Source: Spirogloea muscicola (Eukaryota > Streptophyta > Zygnematophyceae > Spirogloeales > Spirogloeaceae). Taken from it: a DNA stretch of 64,000 bases. Numbering within the stretch: position 1 is the stretch's first letter; each line of letters opens with the position of its first letter. A program made the position numbers and the translations under genes. The stretch is taken from assembly GCA_009602725.1 (NCBI GenBank), contig WELB01000049.1, forward strand, positions 659,833-723,832. Reading direction: 5' to 3'. This document shows positions 1 to 11,392 of the stretch, piece by piece. The notes below the pieces were generated by a model that searched no databases, was not told the DNA's origin, and saw nothing but the letters and a program-made list of their open reading frames with translations.

Positions 1-102
<102 letters not shown>

Positions 103-216
103 CTGCCGCGCCGAGAAGACCGCCGCACGGAGCTCCTGTGGGGCGCCGCGGCTCCCCGCCGTGGCAGCTGCGGCGACCACCGGAGCGGCAGCGCCCGCGC
201 GGCGGCCGCCGTCCGG

Positions 217-1229
217 ATGAGCCTCTCGCCCTTCGCCGAGCAGGTGCACCGGGACCCCTAAATCTAAACCCTAGAACTCCAAACTTCAAACCCTACGACG
301 GGCCTGCAAGTGGGCTAGGTCCAGGCTCCAGACCTTCAGCCACCGACTGCGGCTGCATTGCGTGGGGTGGCCGCCGGCCTCGCTCAGCTGCGAGCGACTG
401 TGAGCTAACAGCTTTTGCCGTCAAGCTTGGGCTCGCGGCCAGCCTCTACTCGGGCCCTCACCGCCTCCTGGGTTTTGCTGTCACGCGGGCTTGAGCTAGC
501 TGCCCGGTGCCGCTGCGGCCAGGAGCCAAGGGCTCAGGCTGCTGTGCTCTGGCGAGGCTGGCCGCCTGCAGGAGGCCGGGAAGTTCCGGGAGGACTTTGT
601 GCAGCTGCTGGAGCGCGACGTGCAGGTCGGGGCGGAGAAGGCGTCCCGCATTGCTGACATCTGCGCTCGGGTATTTGCGCCTCTGCGCCCACTCCTCTAG
701 CAGCTCCAGAAGCGGACGTAGGACGGGTTGACAAGGCCCCCATTTCTTTGCACTAGTTTTTTGTCTGAACAATGTATTGGCTTGAATTGGCCACACATTC
801 AATTCATGCTCGCAGCGCGCCTTCTCTCTCTTTCCTTCCCCTCAAACACCCCCTACCTCCTGCCCCCTCACCTTCAAGCTGTGACGAGCTGTGCTTGTTC
901 CAGCCTACAATATTCGTGAGCAATTTCATATTATGCCCATTTGTTCCAGCACCGATGTATAATACGGGCGAGTACATTGCTTGTTCACTGCATACTCCTC
1001 CTTGATTATATATTCAGCTGCCAATGTCAAGCTCGTTCCTCTGCAGGTTTTTCGGGAGTACTTGGGCACCTACAAAGGCGGCTTCTCGCCGGAGCCATTT
1101 GCAAAGATGCGGACGGAGCTGGAGTCGGCAGGCTTCTCAGACAGTGCAAAAATCGTGCTGGCTGCAATTGGGTGGACAAGGGGCAACCTCTACACGGACT
1201 GGAAGAGGCAGGCCAAAGAAGGCCAATGA
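217..1229 (+). CDS. small conserved-looking hypothetical protein, 3 exons, 102 aa
   Basis: Three exons (217-243, 572-670, 1047-1229) join in frame to give a 102-residue, soluble, charged protein. It starts MSLSPFAEQ and ends RQAKEGQ. Both introns end in pyrimidine-rich CTGCAG acceptors. The donors are GTGCAC, which is weak, and GTATTT. The last exon is the clearest coding stretch: it has an amphipathic helical look, with FSPEPFAKMRTELESAGF followed by an IGWTRGNLYTDWK segment. No signal peptide or membrane segment is visible. I do not recognise the family and assign no function. Intron 1 holds a short tract resembling CCCTAAA telomere repeats. The next gene lies on the other strand, so the two converge. 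Exon 1 is the least certain part, and an upstream start in the GC-rich leader is possible. Confidence 0.5.
256..291 (+). repeat. degenerate plant-type telomere-like tract in intron 1
   Basis: Units resembling CCCTAAA and AAACCCTA occur close together inside the first intron of the small gene. They are degenerate and few, so this is at most an interstitial telomere-like tract. Confidence 0.4.
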
Positions 1230-2093
1230 AGTTCTGATAGAGACCATTCCCTCCAATTCTTTATGTTATAGATACTTCTGAATGTCAGATGTCCAATTCG
1301 GCACGAGGCTAAGCTCCAGAAGTCCAACCAGGCCCAGCAGGCATAGTCACCAGTCACAACTTGGATAATAGCAATGGCTGTGCTGCTATTTTTGCCCCCT
1401 AAGCAACCCCAACGTCACCACAGTGAGGCAGATTTCCAGCCTCTATAGTACGAGAAGCTCATCCCTAGCACAGTGCACCTGTTCTCCAAGATGCTCAAGT
1501 TGCTGCATAGCTTATTCAGCTACTAGTTAAGGAGGCAAGCTCCTTGATACGGGTTGGCAGGGCCTTGGACTCTCCAGTCAGGAAGAATTAGAAGAGACTG
1601 CTGCTGCTTGCTATCAGCAGCTATTAGTGACACATAGCTTGGTGATAAATGAATGACAACAACTTGATACAAGCAAGGTGGGCCGAATATATGCAGGTCG
1701 AAAGCACATGGCACTGTGCGCAAGATGTGGTTCCTGTTGCAGACACGCGTACAGACCTGTGGACCATTGGGCATTAATACCTGCCATAGTCTGCGTGCAG
1801 TTGTGCTGTATTTAAGACGTGGTCAACAGAAGCACAATGGCCGAATATTTCTCACACAGCATTTTCTCACATAAGCAAGTACAGTGGCACAGCACCAAGT
1901 AGCCAACATTGCCATTGAGCAGGAAGTAGGTCCTCAGAAGGGGCAGTGGCCACGAATGACCAGCACAAGAGAACAACGAATTCTTCAAATTCTTGTCAGG
2001 TTTTGGTGACCTGCATTACTGTCATTGGCCCACTCTATAGATAATAGTTGGCGAGTTTACTTGCTCAGGTTGCTGCCTGCCATATAAATAGCC
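1230..2093. other. intergenic space between convergent genes
   Basis: No gene is visible here. It holds the 3' flanks of two convergent genes and, at 1295-1307, a cDNA adapter-like sequence. Confidence 0.6.
1295..1307 (+). other. cDNA-library EcoRI adapter-like sequence
   Basis: AATTCGGCACGAG matches the adapter used in many directional lambda cDNA libraries, including the half EcoRI site. It lies about 65 bases past the stop codon of the small gene. A 13-base match is unlikely by chance in 64 kb, so an assembly join or cDNA-derived sequence is suspected here. Confidence 0.6.
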
Positions 2094-4509
2094 TCATATT
2101 TTGGCTGAGCTGCTGCGTCTCCAGCGCATGAGTCTCTCCTTACCCTGCAAAAATCCACCACCAGCTTGAGTGCCCAACCGGAGACTGTTACAATTTTGCT
2201 GGTGCATGCCAGAGACCATCCGAAAATGCACTACGTTAGCAGAGTGGCAATCTGTCTTAAGCTTAGGCCTGCAGAGGCAGTCTTTGCAAATATATGTACC
2301 TGAAACTGTGCACGAAGATAAGAGGACCCTATTTTGCACAGCTAGCTGCTATGCCTGTAGCAAAGCTGTCCGTGCAGGGAGGGTAATGGCAGCACACCGT
2401 TCGCAGAGGGAAACTCTCTGGCACCTCGTTTGAAGTCATCTCAAAGCCCAGTGGTTCAAGCACTTCCTCATATCTACAGCACATATAAGACCAGAAAATA
2501 TCTTACTTACTGTCTGCTGCAGAACCTGGCCCATTTGCCAGCCTCTTTCTGCAATTTCCGTGTATATGAGCAAAGCACAAGCAAAGCACAAGGATTGAAA
2601 GAGTTCCAGACAATTGGCTGACTGTGGTAGGCAAGCTGAGAGGCGCTCGCAGGTCAGGCTGTAGCACGCCAGTGTTCTGCATTGAAGATGAAGGCTTACG
2701 CTTCAACAGAGACGGCATATGGTGGGCCTCCAGTGAATTCACCAATCTGATGAGCACAGTACACATCAAGCCAAGGCCTCATCTCAACGGCAGCAATTTC
2801 ATGTATTGAAGCCTTTGGAAGAGCATGTCATGCCTAGCAGCTGCCTCACAGCTATTCCCTTTCAGCAATGCTTCTGTTCTCTGCTTTCTTCAGGAAGCCA
2901 TTGATTCAACACATTTTCACATGCAACAAGCAATGCCTAATCCTAATACAGCAAAATGCCTACCGGGAAGGCCAACGTTATCAGCTCTCCATCAGGTTGA
3001 AGAAGCTCAGTGTACTTCTGAGCCCATTGGACCCTCAACGAAGGATCCAAGGCACAAAAGAAGCTGTAGACGACACACAGAATGATGTCAGTCCTTGAAG
3101 GATGAGTTTCAAATTAGAATATCACCACCATCTCAGCTGATAAATTTTACAATACAATATATTGGAATGCCAGCTGCGCAACACCAGTCGTAGCATCCTC
3201 ACTCCAAACAGACTGGCTGAAACTTTTCATTTGTCGTATACAATCTTCAACGTTGTTGCTAAATCAGCGAACCTGTAAAGACAAGCAATGATCTTGTTGG
3301 GACTGAAGGGCCCATTGCTAGCTTACGTGTAATCAAATGCGAGGTCAAATAGCTCAGAAGGCTTGTACGCGAAGAAATCCCCAGAAATGAAGGTTGCGTG
3401 AGGACCCCCTGGCTCACCTTCTGCAAGCTGTGAGGAAGCTTCGACTAGCATCAAACAAACACCACATATGTGGCTAAGCCTTGACTATGCAGTCATACAA
3501 GAACAAGCCTACACAGAGCTTCAGGTGCAAAACAACAGACTGGTCGTGAAGGACAAGCGATAAGCTGACCTGACGGGCCCGCTCTATGGCTGACTCAGCC
3601 ATGTCTAAGCCAACAACGCGACGAGCGGGACTTGCCAAAGCGACCACATCATACCCCTGAGATACGGGACAGTAATTTTGTGCTGTGCTACAGTAAGGCA
3701 TAAGATAAATGTACGCTTGACAGCTATTTTTGGCCACTTGCTGCCTCTGTTGATGCACGAGTAGTCACTTGGTCAACTTTTCTTGCTCTACCGCTCTACC
3801 AAACATCTCAAGGCCAAGTGTACAGTTGCTCACTGATGTGTCAGCAAGCACTGTGCCAGCATGGAAGAATCAAGACCACTGCCACCACAACTAATAGGCA
3901 GGCACAACATTCAGGAAGTCCTTGCAGGCTGATGGCCTGGCCTGCTGGCCAACTTACAGAGCCGCATCCAGGGACCAGTGCGCGGCCACTGGGCAGGCTG
4001 CCACTCTTCACCAAGGAGGCCACAGCCGGAGTCACCCCCTTGCCGTCCCACGGTGTGATGCCCAGCTGCCACGCCTTCTCCCATCCGTCTGAACCAGCAA
4101 CCAGGGCAACCAGAGCAACCAGAAGAGCAACTTGCACTCAGGACGGGGCACACATCATCAAATCCATGACCGCTTGTACAAGCGCCCCCGTTTTTCGACA
4201 AAGTGTAGAGCAGCTACTCTGCACAGGTGCTTCTGTCACGGTGGAGACCAGCTAGGTTGGCAACCATCTTGTCATATAAGAAAAAGCTCGGCAATGCTTT
4301 GAGCTGGTGGCTGTTAGGGATGCGGCACTTATTTAGTCCTCCTGATCAGGGTGCTGTCTGTAACCAGAATATGTGCTCTGAAGGCAGTGTATGACTTGCA
4401 GAATCAGCACAAATTGAGCTGCCCGACGCGGCAAACCAGATAACTCACTGGGCTGGCGAACCGCCTCCTGCAGGCGCCTCATCGTCTCCGGATCGGCCCC
4501 GGCAGCCAT
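2094..4509 (-). CDS. TPMT/HOL-type thiol (halide/thiocyanate) S-adenosylmethionine methyltransferase
   Basis: Eight exons join in frame with canonical splice sites: 4509-4449, 4088-3958, 3656-3570, 3427-3327, 3063-2964, 2746-2700, 2473-2398 and 2144-2094. They give about 217 residues, the usual length of this family. The start is ATG 4509, before AAGADPET. Family signatures appear in order: [16 protein letters not shown] near residue 22, the SAM-binding loop [16 protein letters not shown], the acidic VVGLDMAES, then [33 protein letters not shown] and the C-terminal GKERLMRW. Plant relatives methylate iodide, bromide, bisulfide or thiocyanate; animal relatives methylate thiopurines. The substrate here is not readable from sequence. 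No signal peptide is visible, so it is probably cytosolic. An in-frame upstream methionine at 4608 would add an alanine/proline-rich leader and cannot be excluded. Confidence 0.88.
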
Positions 4510-4671
4510 GGTGTCGCCGTTCTCGGCTTCAAGAACGGCAGGCGCCGGCGCACTCGGGGAGGGGCTGTCGAGAGGGGCGGCGGCGGCGGCACACAACCCG
4601 AAAGCCACCCTCCTCTGAGCGCGGGAACGGGAAACAAGAGCGGCCGCCGGGAGCGCGAGGCGCGCCAGTGA

Positions 4672-4705
<34 letters not shown>

Positions 4706-5944
4706 CAGGGGCATGCTCGGGACTGCAGGCGGGGGCGCGAAGTGGGTAAGGAGGGAGGGGCCGGAGGAGAGGGCTCCGGTTAGCGGATGGGGCACCTCCG
4801 GGGAGGCGGAGCGGCGCGCCGGGGAGGAGGGGGGAACCAGGGGCGAACCAGGCCCCGTGCGCTTCCAGTAGCCGGGCGCCTGCTGACGAAACGGGGAGCC
4901 TCGGTGAGCCTCCGCGCGCCTTCTTCAGGGGCAAGCGCGGCCAGATTCTTCTCGATGGGCCATGCGCGTCATCAGACGTGCTTGCCGTTGTGCTTGGCCA
5001 CTCTGGCATTCTAATGATTACAAAACAGCAATGATTACACAACAATCATCAAAACGGGAAGATATCGATTCAACACACGCAAGTTTCTCGATGTGCTTTT
5101 TGCGCTTCGAGGAGGTTGGGACTTGGGACAAAGGGTGTACTGGCTTGGTTTGGCCTTCCCTTTCGTTTCATCATTTTGCATTCATCGTATTCGTTTCATG
5201 CGCACCGCGCGCCTTCTTTTGTGGACCATCGATCTGGACTTTCAAGGGGCGGTGGGTTACCACAAGCATTAGAGCAGAAGTACTTGTTGCAGAATGCGGC
5301 TCTCGCTTATTTTGCAACATTCTACGCTCTAGCCACCCATCAGCGTGCTGAGCGTTCACTAAGCCAGGCCACAGACTTTGCGGGCTCTAGCACCCCAGGT
5401 TAGCCTGTCGAGAATCTGTTTGCTCACTCGTGGGTGCTAGAGTCCCCCTTCACTTGTGCTTCTCGTTCTGTGCAATCTACCATGCAGCCTGACAAGGTCA
5501 ATGTGATTGGATGCTTGACATCAGGCATGCACAAGTCGACCTTCACGTCGATTGACTTCCTCATACCTTATAGTGCTGCATTTACAGCGAGAAACTCTAA
5601 TGAATATCATCAGATCTAGCATTCATAGACATGCCACTTGAAGGAAGAGCAACTTGGTGCAGCCTACAGCAGCACTCTCTTTGCTTTTCCTCTGCACACA
5701 AAGTCATTCCAAGTTGTTCCCTATCTAAAGCTCATTTGTCTGCAGCACTTTTCTGGCAAAGTGATCTGACAGTGTGCATGTTCTCGCCACTCATGCCCCG
5801 AGCCCCGAGCTTGCCAATAGCTTTTCCCAAGCAGGTCCAGAAATACGTCTGTCGGTGTGCCTGACATGGTATCCAGTCAACACTGCCTGCTGACAAGTGC
5901 AGTCCTGTGTGACTTCTACCCTCTTGTGCTGCAAGAATTTGCGG
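4510..5944. other. intergenic, GC-rich promoter side then retroelement relics
   Basis: The first 400 bases are GC-rich, with an alanine-coding GCG microsatellite at about 4672-4704. An ATG at 4671 on the plus strand is followed by a good donor (GTAAGG) near 4746, so a divergent first exon is possible, but no later exon was found. After about 4960 the sequence resembles retroelement 3' tails. From 5460 to 5944 I see nothing recognisable. Confidence 0.4.
4960..5460 (+). mobile_element. retroelement 3'-end relics
   Basis: A tail-like segment near 4970-5015 (GTGCTTGCC then TTGGCCA) matches tails at 9588, 59310 and 61190. Around 5415-5451 the translation ends in LLTRGC followed by a stop. This is a variant of the LLTRGY C-terminus carried by all copies of the repeat family in this window. 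Between them is a stretch (CGCACCGCGCGCCTTCT) shared with 13896. No reverse transcriptase is present. Confidence 0.45.
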
Positions 5945-8900
5945 TTACTTGGACCCAGTCAACTGTCTATTGTTGACTGGCTCAGCAAAGCTTGTCCCGC
6001 TCCAAGCTTGTCCAGCGACCAGTCTGTGAAGGGCCTCACTATTGTGTATCTGATCCCAGTACACTCGCTCTTTCGGGTCTGTTGCAATTGCACAAAGCTC
6101 CTGAATCAGCACCGACAATGTTCTGTCGACTAGAAACATGTACTTGTTGCACGCTAAGCTGTACACATCCTTCTCAGCAGTTGCTAGCAGAGCACCACAG
6201 CTTGGAAATTCACTTGTTCGTGACAGTATGAGTCTGTGTCCTAGTTTTGTCCTGAACGGTGCGACATCTTACACCTCATCGTCGTTCTTATCAGGAGATT
6301 GCACAGTCCTTTGTAGCAATGGCTTGCAGTACCTGAGCACAGTGTGTATGCGCCACTACCCCCGCATGCTGCCTCGCCATTGAAGCGACCCGATCCGCAG
6401 CAGGCCATTGAAGCATTCTTGAAGCCCCAGTGATGTGGGTGCTTGAGGACATCTCTGCATTTCCAAGTCATAGGCTCACCCAATCGGAGGTCAAGAGAGA
6501 CGTGAAGGGCGTACAGGTTACTAGTAAGCGTCTTTTCCGCTTTCTGCAGTACCTTTACATAAGAACACGATATGCCATCTGGTGAATATCTACACGAATG
6601 AGCTGAGACCTTCTTAAGTGCCATGCTTTGCTGCCACTGCGACCTTGTTAAGGGCTATACTATGCTGCCAACTCACACTGACAGGCCAAGTACAGGAAAA
6701 GCGAAGTCACAAGCACAGCATCCCGCGAGGAAGCTTCAGTGTCAGGCATTGTCTACCAGAAGCGAGCTCTCATCACATCAATTCTGGCATATCAGTACAT
6801 ATACAAGCTGTCCAGAGAGGGTAAGAGCATCGTCGCAGTTCTGACACTCACTTTAATATCTTGTCAGCTCGTACAAGAGTTATCTTGATGCTGGGCAGAG
6901 TGGTCCGAAGGTTCTCCATGGTCTCTCTAAGGAGCTCGTCATGGCGAGCCACAATGTCATCACCAACCTCCAGACATTGTCCACCAGCGCTGGCACGCCA
7001 ATGTGAAGCACCTTGCTGATTTTAGTAACGAGGACCATCTACAGCCAGTTGTAGATCAAGTGTTTAACCCGAATTTAAACAACCAATTTACACTTGCAAA
7101 CGTTTGCAAAGCTGATATTCTCACATTTGCTTGCAAGTTGTCCAGGAATTGCCAATATTTGAGTTTTATCACGGCGTCATGTAGGAGCAGAATCCCAGAA
7201 GGGGCTCACTTTTGTAGTTCTGGCTCCTCAATATAGGCATGCAACCAAGTGGAAAGACCGTAAGAATGTCAAAGAGTCTGCCTCCCGCATTGTGAAGTTC
7301 TTGCACGGCTCCTGAGATTGCTCCAACCACTGCTTGTGAATGATGTGCCAATGTACTAGCATACAAATCAGCACTATGAAGCGAACGTACACAGGTCACA
7401 CTAGAATGTCAACATCAACATGTGTGGCATGCATACATGCCCTATGTGCAGGATTCTATGAGTAAATGTGCAAGATCCTATCTGTACACCTGGATTAGGA
7501 AGTCTGTGAGGCTTGAATTTGCTGGGGGAGTCATTGCGCCAAGATCCAGGATTCTTGTCAGGTAGTCCACCTCGCCGACCTGGATACAGTACAGAGCCTT
7601 GCTGAATGTGCTGTCAGGTAGCGTGTGATTGTTCCGAAGTCCTTGGAAAGATAACAATTGGCGCTCAAGGGGAATGCCGGAATATCCTTATGAAGGTTCC
7701 ATGCCAGCTCATATCAACAGTGAACGTGTCGGTTAGAAATATTTGCCACAGTGACTAGCAGTTCCGCTAATGTAGCTGAACTTGTTCCTTCAAGCAAAAG
7801 TTATTCCATTGCAGCTTCGTTTGAACGAATGTCTTGGTATTAGTAGTCAGTAAATAGCTCATTTGGCTGGTTATCTTGTTTGAGCACAGGCAGCGTCACT
7901 GAGCAGTGGTCCAACAAGGTCGGCGGCTGGTCTGCGTTGTCATTTGCATGTATACTTCGGGCATTTGTGCCCAGCAGCCCAGAGCGCAGAACTGTACCTG
8001 GGAAACCAGTGCTTCTCAGCGCGGCCCCTCCACCCGAGCTCAAACTGGCCCCGTGTGTAAATCTTATGCCAGGCATCAAATCTGGCTCAAGGAACGACAG
8101 CCCGAGCTTGGTGGCTGCCACACCCAGCCAAAGGCAAACTGCATTTCTCAACCTGCTCAGGGTCATCACTCCTTGCTGGGCAAAGCAGACAAACCCACAA
8201 CGACTGCATTGCCTGGGTGCGTATCACCACAAGTATGCTGTGCATAAGAGCACTGCAGATAGCATAGAAGTAACTGTCGGGCTATTCAGAAAGCAACGTC
8301 CAGCAACCAAGTAGACTGGCAAAAAGGAGGGACGATTTGGATGGCAGCTGCAGAGGCCTTGGGAATGCCAATGCCACCTAGAAAGTCAATGGTGATGCGG
8401 CCATCACAAACTCGCCCAAATGGGTGCCCTGAGTTTGTCACTCCGAAGGGCGCGAGATTTCGTTTGAGCTTTGTGTTGTAGTAGTTGTTATTTCTGTGTC
8501 TCTGGATCCAAGACCGAGAACAAGATGAGGGCTCAGCAGTCATCGAACCTCGGTGCTCCAAGTCAGGCTTCGACCCAGCTGACTGGCTTGCTGTTCGCTG
8601 TTGCTTTGCGCATTGCAGATATTAGCAAGCTATGCTACTTCTGACTTTGCACAGTCGGGAAGTGTTAGTGACTAAACGTTCTATACAAAGCGCAGGATGT
8701 GTTTCAGTAAGAAGACAGTATTGACATTTGATAAATTGATTAGTTCAATAATGTGCATCGTCACAGCTCTTGTGCTGCCATTCACGGGCTTTGCCAACGA
8801 TTCCAGAGGTGATATTGACTTAAACAGCTTGCGTAGACATGCAAGCGTTATTCATGCAGCTTAAGGAGCCACTGCAGATGCATCTGGTTAGGTGCAGTCC

Positions 8901-8972
8901 GCAGCCACGACGGGCTGCGAGGGGGGCCCGGCGTGGTAACGTACCGACATTCGCATCACCGAAGGCGAACAT
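5945..8972 (-). CDS. GDSL-type esterase/lipase-like protein with degenerate nucleophile block
   Basis: Exons read 8972-8941, 8493-8378, 8114-7998, 7686-7490, about 7332-7210, 6989-6852, 6454-6333 and 6078-5945. The order of blocks is that of plant GDSL hydrolases. They are MFAFGDANV; PFGVTNSGHPFGRVCDGR; FTHGASLSSGGGAAL; ALYCIQVGEVDYL; LTVFPLGCMP; CLEVGDDIVARHDELL; WGFKNASMACCGSGRFNG; and the last block VYWDQIHNSE, which holds the Asp-His pair. Two expected catalytic residues are changed. The nucleophile Ser of GDS is Ala, and the Gly-x-Asn-Asp block reads GEVD. It may be a non-catalytic member, or the first exon may be wrong. A signal-peptide-like sequence (ATG 9084, ARPLLLL then poly-Ala) lies just upstream but in another frame. 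Both junctions of exon 5 are one base out of frame with canonical sites, so that exon's edges are uncertain. Confidence 0.75.
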
Positions 8973-9587
8973 GGCGGGGAGGCGGGCCGCTACCGCTGCC
9001 GCCCCCAGCTCCGGCAGGCAGTCCGCAAGCGCGCAGGGCGGCGGCCGCAGCCGCCAGGAGGAGCAGCGGCCGGGCGGCCGCCATGGCGGCGCAGTCGGTG
9101 GCGGCGGCGGCGGCGGCGGCGGCCTGGGGCGTGGCCTGCCTGCCGAAGGACTGACTGCAGGCTGCAGGCTTGTAGCCTTATGATCACCGGGCTGATTTAC
9201 ACAGCCGCCCCTAGAAAGCAGCAGCCGCCTTCTTAATCAGAAGAAAAAATTCTTCATCAGATTTCCTTTCTCTTTATCTGGTTAAAGACTGTGACAAGCT
9301 GCTGATTTGTAGACTTGCGTAATCCAGTACCCGTCCCCATCCCCCTGGCCTTCCTCCGCAGCTCGCTCACGTCCGCCCTGTCGCCCGACTCACTCAACAG
9401 GCGCTCTTCCCTACGCGCCTGTCGTGCCTGCCTGACCGAGCGGGCCCCACCTGGCCCGACGCCTCGGCAGTGGCAAATGCCCCTGCCTACCCGTGCGAGC
9501 TTGTGCTCGCTCTACGACCCCTTGGTCGTAGAGCTTCTTCATTGCTCCTTGTTTTCCCGGGTCCATTTATGATGGGTGGTGTACGTC
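8973..9587. other. GC-rich upstream region of the GDSL-like gene
   Basis: On the minus strand an ATG at 9084 opens a leader (MAAARPLLLLAAAAAALRAC) typical of a secretory signal peptide. It runs into the GDSL exon in the wrong frame. The plus strand carries a short poly-alanine ORF over the same GCG repeat. From 9200 to 9587 I see no gene. Confidence 0.4.
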
Positions 9588-10292
9588 ATCAGATGTGCTT
9601 GCCTTAGTATTTGCCATTTTGGCCTTTGTTTGTTTCAAATACACGAGAATTCCTTGTTTCTGCTATAGGCACAGAATATTTTAATTGAGTACAACATCCA
9701 CTCCTGCTCACGTTGATGGTAGTCATAGACAATTGCATTGCTTATGAGCCGTCTTTACTGGAAGAAAGTCATCAGGCGCCAGCTGAAGTTTCTCTAATGG
9801 TTTTCAAGTATTGATGTGATGATTCCTTGCTTGTTGCTTCACTCCAATATTGTGGCGCACCGTGTCCAGGGCGGGACGAAGTCTGCTGCCAAAGGATGCG
9901 CTATCCGCCCTGTTCTCGGCTTCATGGTAATTGAACATCACTACGCTGTCTGTTGACTGCTCTGTACTAATCATCAGTATGTGGCTTACTCCAGCATCGC
10001 TGGGTCAGACGCTTAGGTGATCCACATGCGACTATCAAGTCCGCTCCAGCGTACCCAGCTACCATGGTGTACCTGCGTGCAGGCCGCACTTTAGCTGCTG
10101 CTTCTGAGTTTCTCCGAGGCGTCACTCTGCGGGATGCAAGCTACTCTGACTTGCGGCTGCTGATTAGGGGTGATTAGCACCCACTCATTGTCGCCACTTG
10201 CCTAGGTGTGTGCTTTGACTTTCCGCTCCCCTTATACCTTGTCATTTTCGGGCTGGCAGTCACAGCCATCGCCCCTTCAGAAAGGATCTCAT
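9588..10292 (+). mobile_element. retroelement tail, C-terminal relic and hairpin cassette
   Basis: A family tail lies at 9588-9655 (ATGTGCTTGCC, then TTTGTTTGTTTCAAATACACG). The C-terminal codons of a copy lie at about 10060-10179 and translate as LRAGRTLAAASEF then SDLRLLIRGD and a stop. A hairpin cassette (GGGCTGGCAGTCACAGCC) is at about 10240-10275. The stretch is 5'-truncated and broken. Confidence 0.6.
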
Positions 10293-11392
10293 GACCCATA
10301 TCAGGAAGATGTTAAGTAAAAATACCAGCAAAGAGCTCCTGAACCACCCTGTCATGCCACAGGGCGTCAACAAACCAAATAAAGTGCAGAAGAGAGTTAG
10401 CGAAATCAGCATATAGCTTGCATAAACGAGTAGGATGGAATAACAGATGACATGGTGCGTAATCAAGAACTTCGAATACATGAAAGTCTTCATTCGTAAA
10501 ATGGGGTGGGGGTGGGGGAGGAATGCAGACATTCGTCCATCCCAAGTTCTGGATTCAGCACCACGTCATCTGTTGTTTACTCCTATACTGTTTTGCAAGA
10601 TACTACTTTAATTTCGCTAACTTTCGTTCACAAAATGTTTGATTTGCTCTGCCTGCCACGTAGAACCTCTGACACGTCTTCCGATTCGCTACTGCCATAT
10701 CGACGTAGTATGGCAATCGACGCCCTGTGGCATGGGTCTACACCCCCTTGACTTAAGCCTTCCCTCAAATCCTCAGCCCTACCCCTCCTTGGGCCCTTCT
10801 CTGACTGTCAGGCACTTTAGTGCTCCTCTTGACTGACCCTGGCCCGCCCTGAGTCCTGAAGTAGCCTCATAAGTCCTCGTATTGAGTACTACCCATGACC
10901 AGGAGAAACACCCGACTGCTGCTGCTTACACCTCGATGAGCAAGAATGTGGTTGCACAATCTGCTAAACCCGAGCTGCAGAGTGAACATACCTATGACAA
11001 GCACAGCGGCAAGTTACGCCACCAGTGTGCAGCCAACTGCCCAGCTGAGAAGCTCAGCTGGGCAGTTGCAACAGGCAGCAAGCTCATCCTCCCCAGCGTG
11101 CCTCATACAAGCTCCACGGTGCTAGCTACTGTTATTCCAAAGTGCAACAATCACTAACAGACATGAGATAGCAAAGCTGACTGATCCTGCAGATAGCAAC
11201 CAGCAGCGTAGCCATGCCAATGCTAGCATATGGTTGACTGGCAATGCCTGCTTGCACAGACCACCTTCCGACGTCGCCGGCGCCGCGCAAGGAGTGGAGG
11301 ACTCTAAGCCAGCCAACATGGCAGCGCCTCGCAATTGTGACATTGGACAAGCAGGCCAGAGCGTGTACCTAAGCGTGGGGTAATCCAGCCAC
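10293..11392. other. intergenic; no gene seen
   Basis: Short inverted copies of GACGCCCTGTGGCATG occur near 10353-10369 and 10718-10734. A perfect 16-bp hairpin lies at 11034-11068. Otherwise this is the 3' flank of the isoaspartate methyltransferase gene. Confidence 0.5.
11034..11068. repeat. perfect 16-bp inverted repeat
   Basis: CAACTGCCCAGCTGAG and its exact reverse complement are separated by three bases. It lies about 325 bases past the stop of the methyltransferase gene. It could be a remnant of a small inverted-repeat element or an RNA hairpin. Confidence 0.75.

Noticed and set aside
3230-3270. Alternative exon 5 of the methyltransferase after a TTTACAG acceptor
   Set aside because: It reads [15 protein letters not shown] and then stops; the exon at 3063-2964 instead gives the family sequence TFFCALDP in frame.
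6490-6580. Open stretch in the GDSL gene after a CTGCAG acceptor
   Set aside because: It cannot join its neighbours in frame, while skipping it makes the reading ILK-DVLKHP continuous and family-like.
9081-9154. Plus-strand poly-alanine mini-ORF over the GCG repeat
   Set aside because: It is a by-product of a GCG microsatellite opposite the GDSL leader, with no further exon.
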